A stretch of DNA of 64,000 nt from Chrysomallon squamiferum (lineage: Eukaryota; Mollusca; Gastropoda; Neomphalida; Peltospiridae), in the NCBI GenBank assembly GCA_012295275.1, contig CM022671.1, positions 32,555,927 to 32,619,926 on the forward strand, in the 5' to 3' direction. The stretch's first letter is position 1. Each line of letters starts with the position of its first letter. Shown in pieces: positions 40,044 to 52,929 of the stretch. The notes below the pieces were generated by a model. It was not told the DNA's origin. It saw only the letters and a program-made list of their open reading frames with translations, and did not search any database. The position numbers and the translations under genes were made by a program.

Positions 40044-42426
40044 TCAGGTTTTACTCTTTGTTAACCTGAAAAATGAAAATATATTTGTCAGTATGTTTCT
40101 TCTACGCACTGCTGAGTGATGTCTGGTGGCATTCTGTCTTGCATCGATGAAAGATTTTGCAGCTGTGTCAAAAGCGCTGCATTCTTTGAGCACCTGAAAT
40201 TGAAATACGTTAAATAAAAGTAGAACATCTTTATTCATAAAACAGTTAAAAAACAAGAACAAGAAAAATAAATTCTGACTGAATCACTTCTTCAACAAAC
40301 AGTTTCAGCTTGCTTCATAAACGTGTAGCCTGATAAATAATTGTAAAGATGTGCTGTTATTTAGAAGTATAATGAAATAAAAGGTCACTTGCATCACTAC
40401 AACTGAATATTTTCCTTAAAATAAACCATCTGACTACAAAGTATCATGCCTGTAATCAAATATTACTTTGACCTTTTAAACCTAATCACTGAAACCAAAC
40501 TTTGTTTATGATAAATTTCTGAATTAAAGTGTCATTTATGGTTTGGATTGGATTGTAAGACACAGACAAAATTGTTTAAATATATATTTTTAGTGTTACA
40601 AATCAGCAAGTTTTAGTGTCTTACTTTGTAAATTCCTTCCATTTTGCAAACTGGTCTTTTGAGAGGCATCATTATCACTGGTAGCACATTAATGGCATCC
40701 ACAGAAGTGACAGACTGAATACTGCTGAGGTGGATAAGAATTTCCCCAGTAAAACCATCATTAGTGATCCACCCATAATCTAAAACAGACAGCAGCATCA
40801 TGGTGCCTCGCATCGTAAGATAATCTTTAGGAATTCCAGTGCTGCAGCAAAACAAAAAAGAAAATAAAAAGTTTAAAAAATACATTCATTTTTGTGTATG
40901 GCTATATTTGCATAATCTTTTTGTTATTTCTCTTATCTTATCTTTCTTTCTTTTTTTTTTTTTTTTAAATATTAAAATATTTATCAAAGGAAAAAGTAAG
41001 AATAAAAACAATAATAATTTTTGTAAGTAAATCCATCTAGTAATGCCTCTCACTGTATAATTTAATGCATGATATAAAATAAAACTTACAATTTGAATGT
41101 GGCATTGAACACAGGCTGTAATGTTTTTTCTACAGCTTTAGTTTTCTGTGGCATGGCAGGCTGAAACATTGTATGGGGCTGTAGGCTAACTTCTACATAT
41201 GTATGACAAAGTCCTGATGGATCGAATTCAGGCAGATCAATTGCTTGTAGCACTGCGAAATACATATTTTTATATGTATATAGATAGATAGATAGATAGA
41301 TCAATAGACATCTATTTAATTTAACAGTATATACAATAACATCAATACTATTACATTTTCATTCTTTACATCTGTATAGTGTGTGCTATAAAAATAAAAT
41401 CCAATAGTTCTTACACTATATGGAGGATAATATGGAGTATCATATGATTACAGTTCAGCATCAAATATAATTCTTTCATTATGTTTTTCTTTTTCATATT
41501 TTCATTAAATGTTTAGTATCAAACAGAATTGTAGAGAGCTGCACACACATACACACACACTCATGTATATATAATATTCTTTCATTATGTTTTTCTTTTT
41601 ACTTTTTCATACATTTAACATTTTTATAACTTCTGATCTATGCATAATAGAACTGACCTGTAAAAAGGATAAGAGAAAATTGTTTTTGATTTTTAAATAT
41701 ATTTATTGTAGAGATTCTAAAAAACACCACTGACATTAATGATACAAATGGGGATATGAAGCTGAAGAATATGAAATACATTTTGTAGCTAATTTTTCAC
41801 TATACCGTGATGATGCTGGTCACACATTCACACACTCACTCACACACACATCTACATACACAAACCCACACATACGTACATTCACACTTAGAATTCTAGC
41901 TCTGGAATTACCTATAACATACACAGTAATCATGTCCCTGGTTTCTTCTAGGTAAGCAGTTCTCACAGAAAGAAGTCCCAAATATTCAGTGGATTTTTGC
42001 TAAAAACAAATTATATATATATATATAAATAAAAATATTAATTGGTGCTTCTTTGTATATTGTTGTGTATATGTAGGTGAGTGTTTGTGTATATATATAG
42101 GTGGATTAGTCTGAGTATTCTTTGGCAGAGGACAGTTCAGACAGACATTTGGAACAGATATTGCTGGAGAACCACCATTATACACCCAAATGTCTGTCAG
42201 AGCTGCTCTGTACCAGATGGTACTCAGGTATTTCTCTGTACAAAAAGGTGGGTATTTTTCTCACTATATGTATATGGAGGTGTTTCTCTGTAGTTATATA
42301 TGTACATGTTTCTCTGTAAGTATATGGATTATTCTCTGCATGTTTGTATATGTATGTGGGTATTTCTCTGCATCACTGTGTATATGTAGGTCAGTATTTT
42401 TCTGTATGTATGTACATATAGGTGTG

Positions 42427-42479
<53 letters not shown>

Positions 42480-42564
42480 ATATGTGTGTATTTGTGCATT
42501 TGTGTCTATATGAATAGGAGTTTGTCCATATATTGATGGGTGTTCCTTTGTGTCAACACACATA

Positions 42565-42613
<49 letters not shown>

Positions 42614-45600
42614 GTATTTATGTAAGTATTTATTTGTATGCATGTATTTGTCTCTGACACTAGAAAGGATGGGATAACTAACTGGATTGTCTGCCAGCTC
42701 CTCGAAGTACTTCATGATCAGTTTTCCTGTTGTCTGGGAGTTTGTCTCCAGCCTATGAATGAGATCGCTGTAGTAAAATGAGTATTTTGTTTCCTCAGGT
42801 AAATCACAGTTTGTGAAAAACGAGGCTAGAGACTGCAGATGCTAGAGAAACACACATTTTTGTTTAGAGCAAAGATTTACATATATCACATGATTAACAT
42901 TACATTGTTGGTTGTATACTAATTATACCTATCTCTTAAAATAATTTTAGTTTCAATGTTTGTGTTTTCTCTCTCTCTATCTCTCAGCCTCTCATCTTTT
43001 ACTCTCTTTTTCATGCAAACTGGCATACATATTCTTATATATACATACATAACCAATGTATTCATACAAATATACATCCACACACACTGATATGCATATA
43101 CATACACACAAAGATGCTCTCTGTAATACGTTAGAATTTGGTGTAATTTTTTAAAAATCAAATTTTATAATTAATGAAGTGATGTGTTATGTGCAACGAA
43201 AAGTCTATTATGAGAAACAAATAATTTAAAAATAAAAAAGTTCTGTAATTAATTTTAAAATACCTACCCTTTTCATGTGTTCATAATATTCAGCTGATCT
43301 CTGTAAATAATAATAATAAAAACAATAATGAAAGAGAAACAATTTTACTCATATTTCCAAAACCTACAACTGAACATAAATTAGAAAACCTTAACTATAT
43401 TATTTTGTTCAGTTATAGCATCCATATTGCTTTACCATATTATCTGTCAACATCCCTCCCATAACATTCAAATATTATAAATGAAATATACTCAATTAAA
43501 AAACTTTTCAACCATTAAGATTTTCACTGTACTTGTTAAAAAAACTCTTAGATGGAAATGGAGAAGTAAGCAGGGGGCATGGCATTCCACATCTTTTTAG
43601 ATTTTAAATCCAATTTACTAGTATGGAGATATTTAATTAGCAAGGCCATAGTGCAAGGAGAAATATTTAATTACGCATCATTATCCAGTATCTACACATT
43701 TCAGACTGGTACACCATTGCAGAAATGACAATTCTAAGATGCTATAAAGGACAGTCTCTTCAGATCAGTGAAGAAATAAACAGTAATAAAAACACTTGGC
43801 TCACAGAGTCCATTCTCCACAGTTTTTCCTAACCACATTCCAATGGACCTTAGCATACCCTAGCTCCTTAAATCCATTTCCATCAGTGGGTGTAATACTG
43901 GTAATAAACAAATACCCCTGTCAGCATGTTGTTATCAAAGAGAAGCAGCATGACACCCCAGACTTCCTCTATCATTTTGGGGTAGATTGTAGCAGACATT
44001 TTTTCTTGAAGTGTCATTAAGTTGGTGGACAAGTACTGAAATGTACTGTCTCCTGACTGAAAGAAAAAAAAAAAAAAACATAAATAAACATATGGAAATA
44101 AAAATGAAAACTATTAATTTAATTTCTTTGATTTTTGTTAATGATGATTTAACATAATTATATAGTTCATATCTTTTTAACAACCACTTTGTGTAGTGTA
44201 TCCTTCCTTAGTGATGTTTACATAACATGCAACATCCAGTCTTTTGAACAAAACACAATTAGCTCATAGTTCAGCCCAAAGAAGTGATATGTATTTATTA
44301 ACAATTGACTGAATTATTGTTGTTCTTTTTCTGGACATTTTAATAAAAAGAAATAATCAGAGATAAATCGTGACGAATAATCAATAATAAATACTGATCA
44401 ACAACTCACTGAAATTTGTTCTGGAGGCTTAGATAAAAACATCTTCATCTGTGTCTGAATGAACGCTTTCATTTTGAAAGCTATTTTCTTTAGCAGAAAC
44501 GAACTCTTCACCATGATGTCCTGAGTTTTGACACTGACCAGACGGTTGAGAGTGACCAGTGACTGCTTGCCAATGCTTTCATTTCCATGGAACGCAGACA
44601 AAGTGTCTGCAGCTGCTTTCCAGTGTAACAGTTCTGGCAGTTCATTAAGATACAGACACACGTGCTCAATGTTGTTAAGTGTTATGCAAACCTGACAAAG
44701 ATGAAATTACATCAGTTAACAGTGATTGTTCTCTAGCACCACTTTAAAGTCTACCTGTGGCCACACCAGTAAACAGACTGACATAAAAATTATTTGAACT
44801 TGGAAGTTATTTTACTGCTTTGGGAGACCCATCATCAGTCACATCACGGAATGACAATAAAATAAATACATTTGAATCTGCCAATTTATCTTTTCAAAGC
44901 TTAATGGTGATGTTATTGTGTATGTGGCAGGATAATGGTTGTAAACACTGGAAGAAATATTAAAACAGAGGGAGACATCATGTCTGCGATGACATAACAA
45001 CTACACAATTATGCTGGCACCCAAGACGTTTTTAAACTGTCCTCTTTTTTTTCTTCATCAAGTATTACGATTGGATAGTAAAAGAATTAACAAAGGAATA
45101 GGGCAAAACTTATAAATATGCAAAATGTGTTTAAACTATTTCTGCGTCTTTCTACAGATACATTTTAAAATGTTATTTTTTGTCACTGTTTCAACTCTGA
45201 CCCCTGCTAAACAAAAATAAATTTTATTGCAACTCATAATGCATTTTATTACATATGGTCTAAAATAAATATCAATATCATTTTTTTTTTTTTTTTTAAT
45301 TTATATAATTAATATTATTTATTTTTATTTATATACTGAAATTAATTTCATTAGAGGTGATATAGTCCTTATAACCAAGCAAAATGTATGTATCATGTTT
45401 GAAATGTATTGATATTATTTATTTACTTAGGCTACATATTAACATCAACTTCATTATAAATTCTATTATATATGCTGCATACCACCATAAAATACCAGCA
45501 TCATTTTTTAGATTTGACTACTATCATTTATTTCACTTACATATTATATTTACCTTTATTACAGGTGATATAAGCTGTTTACCTCAGTGTAATTTTTAAA

Positions 45601-48600
45601 ATTAATTCATATAATTTACAGCTCAGTTACATTTTGTGTATTGTAAACTCATGCAGTTTAATTAAAGTATAGACACAACTGTGTGAAACAAACCTGATCT
45701 GTAATATCAAACTGAACCTTGTTCTTTTCATAGAAATGGTTTCGTTCTAAGGTCAAGTGAATTATGTCAACATAATGTTGAACACCATCACATATCATCT
45801 GAAATACAACAATAATCAATAAATAAATGTGAAAATATTTAAAATTTATTTTAATAAAAAAAAAATTAATAAATTATTTAATTAAAATTATGAATTTCCT
45901 GTAATTAATTTTAAATGAACCATTCCAAACTTTTAAAGAGTATCATTATTACATTTTAGAAAAAAAAAAAAAAAAAAAAAAATTACCATAATATAAAATT
46001 AAAATGATGTACAACAGTTTAAATTATCAGACTTCAAAGTTGAAATTTCAAACATCTCAGTTTTAAAGAAAATACACAATGTCCATAAAGTTAACTCAGA
46101 CAAAAAGAAAAAAGTTTGCATTATAATAAAAACAGATTTTGCATCATATTGTAATATAAAGAGCTTACTTATCTATAAGCAATAGAAGGCAATGTTAGTG
46201 ATCATCATCATACTATTTTTATATGTATAGATCTAATTAATACACTTCTAAGCCTGGTTTTCTCCAAATTAAATAACTGGCCTGCTACCAGTGTATTATT
46301 AAATTTGACTTACATCAGTGATTTTGGTAATGCCCATCATTTTGTAATCAGGATCCTTATAACCAATCTTGATCCATTCATTAACTACCTGTGAAAAATA
46401 ATCTCACATATATCATCTACATTCATTTTTTTTTAATTGAGACATCCATAAAAATTAAAATAATAACTTTATTTCTAATTCCCAGAAAGATTGTTTGATA
46501 TGGATGTATGAGATGTTAACTGAATATTCCAAATTAATTTTTTTTAAAGTTTAAATTTATGTAAAGGTTTAGTTTTTATGTTTTCTGTCTTGTTATTTTA
46601 TCAAATCAAAAAGATTTCTGTTTTTATTTTCCATAATTTATATATGTGCATTTGGAAATTCTCAAATAAATGATTTTGGTAAAGTTTTGTTTCAGAGACC
46701 ATCAACTTAATATTCCACATAAATTTGAAATAAGACAAAAAATTAACAAGATTTAATTTAATTTTTGTATTCTTTTTCCTTTTAGAAATATAATCTGTTT
46801 ATTAAAAACTGACAGAGTGAATTTTCTGATATTTTGCATAATCTTTTTTCCCACTGACAATATAGATAAATAACTGCAAAGAACAATTATAAAATTTAAA
46901 GTCACTCACTGTTGCAAAGCAGGAAAGCACATCCACCGAAGAATTTGAAAACTTCACTAAGGATGTCACTAACACCAACTGTCACAATGAGAAACAAGAA
47001 CATTTTAAACCTCATTTAAAACTCAGTTATTCTTTTCTAAGATGTTAGAAGTGATGTTTGCTTTTTAAATTATTATCAAAGAGCCAGTGAATGAAAAAAT
47101 GAATAAATGAAAGAATGAATGAATAACATAGAGCCAGTGTATGAATAAATGAATGAAGAAACAAATGAATAACAAAGAGCCAGATAGTTATTTTACTCGT
47201 TTAGCATTTAAAAATAAAAATTATTATAAAAAGCTGAACAACAAACATTATTTTTTGTTTAATTACAGACAGGATATCTATATGGTTTCTATTACATTCA
47301 TATCTAGAAAACCCCCCACAAAAATACAACATATAAATAATAAAATGAATGAGCTATCAGTGATATCTTTAATATTCCATAAGCAAAATGTATGTTTTAC
47401 CAACCTAGAAAATAGAATGTAAGAGTTACAAATTTGTTTACGTTTGACATATTACACATATAACACAATAATAACAAAATGTTTTATCTACTCACATCTT
47501 TATCAATTTCCACTGCTTTCTGCAGTCTTGTAAAACATTCAGTCTTAAAGGTCTGAAGCCAGAATACCAGCGATCCTTCAAACCACGTCTGATAGTTACT
47601 GATGGTCAAACGATGCAGGTCCCTGCAGACACAAAGTAAAACCGGTCTTAAGGAACATGAATGATGTTGTGGAAAATGTATTTTATGGTAAATACATGTC
47701 ATGTAATGAAGATGTTATACAAAATGATCACAATAAATACGTCTTATTAATCTAAAGGCTGAAAGATTCAACAGTCAAAGATGCCTGTGTGAAAGGATAT
47801 TTCATTCCCCTGGGTTAAAGAATATTTGTTCATACCCATAAACATTTGTTCGCCTCCCCCCCATGTGTGGAGGAACTATTGATTTTACAGAATTAGGGTG
47901 AATTTTTCAGACTTGGGTAACAATACATTTTTTGAAACTCATTGTCCTCAATATTTTCTTACCAGTGTACTAACTGTCCTTAGTATTTTTATAACTGGAA
48001 ATAAAATGAGAAAAATAAAATCATCGCCTGCAAGAATATTCAGGGGGAACTAATATTCTCTGACACCATATCCAAAATCCAAAATGGCGCCCTATCATTT
48101 AGGCCAGATTATTTTGCCAGTCTGATGTAAGAAAAGAAGAAATGTTTCACTTGCCTGTCATCTAGACCTTCATTTAACAGCTGGTACAATTTTCGAACCG
48201 AGAAGTAAAGACTAAGTGAGAGCTGACTGCTTTTTGTGATGTTCACTGAGTAATTCTGATACTGCAGCTGGTATTTATCCATTTCCAACATCAGCTCTTG
48301 GGTAGCTGTTGCTACCTGAAGAACACATTATAAACATTATAAACAAAATAACATGAATCAATTAAAAAACAAACTCCACCCTTGCAACCCCTCCACAAAA
48401 TGCTTCTGTTAGATCATACAGTTGTTTTTGTTTATAATCATTTATTGTAATTAATTTTTAAAAGAATTTTGTAATTTTCTTTTATAAACAATACTTTAAT
48501 AAAATATACAGTTATATTTTAATTTATATAAATTTTAACAGATTGTCTGCATATAAAATAATTTTTTGAAATTTTGACTGTTATAATAAAGTGGACTGTT

Positions 48601-51600
48601 GTCTATCAGTAGATACATAGATAGAAAGGAAGAGATGATTATTTAAACTAGAAGCAAAACCAATATGCCTACATAATCTATACTAGTCACTAAATAAAAA
48701 TATAATGTTAATTTTTATCATTATCATAATACATTAAACTATTTTAAGCAAGTTCTAATATACTAATTATACAGAAAATATTAAGATAAACAATTAAGTA
48801 ACAGTGTTAGAACCGAATAATCTTCTGAAATGTGATTGTTAAATTACTATTTTATGTTTGGTAATATGCCTTTCAGTTTGTTTTATAATATACCTTTGTG
48901 TCTATGTTTTATAATATACCTTTATATCTGTGTTTATAATATATCTTTCTGTCTGTGTTTTATAATATATCTTTCTGTCTGTGTTTATAATATATCTTTC
49001 TGTCTGTGTTTTATAATATACCTTTTTGTCTGTGTTTATAATATACTTTTATGTCTGTGTTTATAATACATCTTTCTGTCTGTGTTTTATAATATATCTT
49101 TCTGTCTGTGTTTATAATATACCTTTCTGTCTGTGTTTTATAAAATACATTTTTGTCTGTTTTTATAATATACTTTTTTGTCTGTGTTTTATAATATACC
49201 TTTTTGTCTGTGTTTATAATATACCTTTATGTCTGTGTTTATAATACATCTTTGTGTCTGTGTTTTATAAAATATATTTTTGTCTGTGTTTTATAATATA
49301 CCTTTTTGTCTGTGTTTATAACATACCTCTTTGTCTGTCTTTATAATATACCTTTTTTGTCTGTGTTTTATAATATACCTTTTTGTCTGTGCTGAAGGCC
49401 ACCACTCTGTAGAAGTTCAGTCCGAGGTTGTTGTAGAGCTGTTTGACCACAGCGAGAGGAGTACAGTGAAATGTGACAGATCTGATGACCTCTGACAGGT
49501 TCTCCACTCTCGGAATCACAAAGTCCTGCACTTTTTCATGTTCTTTGATGGAACTTAATTTTCCTGTCAGCCACTGATCTGTATCAGTCTGAAATTTCAG
49601 AATTTACTTTTTAATAAATACAATGTCACTGAGCAGCCTCTAGATCAGTTTACAAATCTTGTAACTGTTATAAGCAGTCAGGCATTTAACACATTTGATA
49701 TTTTTATATTTTATGCCACAGACAGTGTCATGTGTCATCACAAATACAGATTTGTATGTGTGGGTTTTTTTTTTTATCCAGTGTATACAGATAAACATAT
49801 ATAAATCAGCTTCACTCTGCAAATACTAAAAAGAACATAAATACGAACCTGCAATTTTGTAAGCAGATGATCCACAACTGCTTTCTGGAGATTGAGGGAT
49901 GGATCCCAGGTAACTTGTTCAAGGATGTGAATAACAACACTAAAAATACATATATCTTCTATTTTGAATCACAGAGTTCAGTTACAAACATGAGTGGAAA
50001 CATTTTTGTTTTAGTTTCAGTTATGTCGTTGTTTCATTTGTATTTTTCTATCTTCTATATATCAACAACCATTTAGACTCATTCACACAAATGTTTGTTT
50101 TGTCTGGATTTAAAAAAAAAACTAAAAATGTTCCATCTTAGGAAATGTATAATTTCTTCAAAAAATGTTATTGGTCAAAGTATTGCTCTTTGTAAAATGC
50201 TGTAACTGGTTTTCAAAAAAACCCACATTAATTTTGAAATGTGTATACAGAACTGTAACATGGCACAAATACTTCACTCAGTGTAGTGCGTTTGGCGTAT
50301 CTTACCCCAAGTAATTTCTCAGCATCAAGAAGCTGTCTGCTGAAGGAGGGAAGAGATTTGACAAATTTTCCAGCGACCTGGTCAAAGACTTGATGTATTT
50401 TTTGCTTGCAGTACAAAAATGATTTATCTGAAAATCAGTATGAATATATAAACATCATCTAAAAGATAGAAATAGGAAATGATTCTGGATAACTACATTT
50501 AATATCTTGCATAGATGGATTTATTTGCAGGAAAAAGCTGATATCTTAAGACAGTTACTAGTTAGATACATATGTATGTATGTATGGAAAATAAAGCACT
50601 AAACAGATGTAAATTTAAATGATATATTTCTGAACTCTACACACTAGAGAGTAGTAGTAGATTCAAGTATATTGCTTTCCTTATTGATGAAAAAATACAC
50701 ATCGAAACAAAATATTTTTTTTACAACAATTTGTCATTTTTAAAATCTAAACCAGCAATTAAACAGTAAAGCAGTAAATCTGAACAATATGTGCGTGCGT
50801 GTGTGTTTTTATAATATACTTTTTTTGTCTGTGTTTATAACATATCTTTTTGTGTTTGTTTATAATATACCTTTATATATGTAATATATGTAAGTAAATA
50901 CAGTTATGACCCAGAAACTATATTTATGTTAAGTGTGCACACTTAAAAACAAACATGTAAATCCAGACAGGGAACTCCACCTACTGTTTACAAACTGAGG
51001 ATTTTTCTTTTCTAAAGTAACACTTTCCTCTGATAATTTTAAAGGCTGGCATCCCCTGGGTTAAATTTTGCTCCATTATTGCATACTCTCTAGACTCATC
51101 ATTTTACTCTACCATTTTACAGTCAGTAGCTCAACTAAGTATAAGAAAATGGCATTTGCTCCATTACTTTATATTAGCTAGACACTGTGATATCAAAAAG
51201 TGGCATTTGCTCTCTTATTGTAACACAACTAGACGTAGCTTGGTGTGAAAAAACTGCATTTGCTCCATTACTGTATCCAGCTAGGCATACCATGGTATCA
51301 GAAAGTGGCATTTGCACCATTAAAGTTTCACAACTAGACATACTTCGGTATCAGAAAGTGGCATTGGCTCTACAAAAGCATATCCCATGGTCTGCTGAAC
51401 AGCTTCCATTGCCATGTGCAGTACTTGATCTGTTATCTTTCTGTTAGCTTCTGATGTGTCTGTCAGATCCAGCATTACGGCCAATTCTCTGTAAACACAT
51501 TTTATTAGCACAAGAACAATTATGAAAACTGCATTTACTGTTATTTGTTATAATTTCAAGCAAGTTACTTAGTCATGGATATATGGTTCCAGGCATCTCC

Positions 51601-52865
51601 ACACATAAACCACAGAATATTTTTTAATTTATTTTTATAAAAGATTAATTTTTGATCTCTGTGGATTATTAAAAGCTGTCTTTTTCAATAAAGTCAAGCA
51701 CTGCTTTAGTTTAAACTTATCAGTAAATTGTATTCCTCAACAAAAACCATCAAGCCAAATACTAATTTATTCACTGGATCGTAGAAACGATCACTAACAT
51801 AATGCATTATATAATAATATAGTTTTTGAGTATATATTGTTGAGTTAGTAATATTAAAATAAGTGTCTGTTACTTAATACTTACAGAATGTTTTGTGGTA
51901 GTTCAGTTAATACTCACAGAATGTTTTGTGGTAGTTTAGTTAATACTTACAGAATGTTTTGTGGTAGTTCAGTTAATACTCACAGAATGTTTTGTGGTAG
52001 TTTAGTTAATACTCACAGAATGTTTTGTGGTAGTTCAGTTAATACAGAATGTTTTGTGGTAGTTTAGTTAATACTCACAGAATGTTTTGTGGTAGTTTAG
52101 TTAATACTTACAGAATGTTTTGTGGTAGTTCAGTTAATACTCACAGAATGTTTTGTGGTAGTTTAGTTAATACTTACAGAATGTTTTGTGGTAGTTCAGT
52201 TAATACTCACAGAATGTTTTGTGGTAGTTTAGTTAATACTCACAGAATGTTTTGTGGTAGTTCAGTTAATACTCACAGAAAGTTTTGTGGTAGTTTGGTG
52301 ATCTGATTGGATATGGCAAAGATGTCCAACAATCGTCGGCTGCTGGCAGGCAAACTGAATTCATTAACATCTAATTCCTGAAACAAAGACAACATCATAT
52401 TGCTTGTTATATCAAAAATATCTGAAATATTTCTAAAACAATGGAATAAAGAATATGCTTGCTAAAAACAGTGGTATATATTAACACCATTAAATGAAAT
52501 GAAAATAAAAAAAACATTTTAATTGCAAGGCTAAAGAACGAAAATATGTAATATAATATATTAGACAACATAATAATTTAAATAATAATTAGCATTACTT
52601 TATAAACTTGAAAGTAAAAAGAATGTAATGTACAGTGCTATTACTTTGCATATGGCTTTCAAGCAATGACAGATTTTGTTTTAAACATACAAATAAGTTT
52701 TTCCTGTTACCTTTGCAGTCCTGAGAGCGAATCTGTAAACAATCAAAGCTGTTTGATAGTATTCTTCATGTGTGAATAAAGATGCAACATCCTGTGAAAA
52801 AAGATCATAGAGACATTCAAGGAAAACATTTTTCCACTGTGGTGAATCCTACAGAAGACAATGAC

Positions 52866-52929
<64 letters not shown>

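Noticed and set aside
48836-49244. Open frames with repeated YNISFCLCFIIYL-type peptides.
   Set aside because: They are translations of the 25 bp intronic array on the strand opposite the gene.
50228-50416. Minus-strand frame reading CKQKIHQVFDQVAGKF across an exon of the UNC13-like gene.
   Set aside because: It is the wrong frame. The frame INHFCTASKKYIK fits the phases of both flanking exons and continues as VVIHILEQVTW.
51040-51065. CCCCTGGGTTAAA shared with about 47811, a possible dispersed element.
   Set aside because: The match is short and the flanks differ, so no element can be defined.
51872-52295. A regular 33 bp repeat superficially like a CRISPR array.
   Set aside because: There are no spacers, the host is eukaryotic and each unit matches the neighbouring exon end and donor.
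52049-52306. An 85-codon open frame with repeated MFCGS(L/S)VNTHR.
   Set aside because: It is the reverse strand of the 33 bp donor-derived array; the 11-codon period simply reflects the repeat unit.
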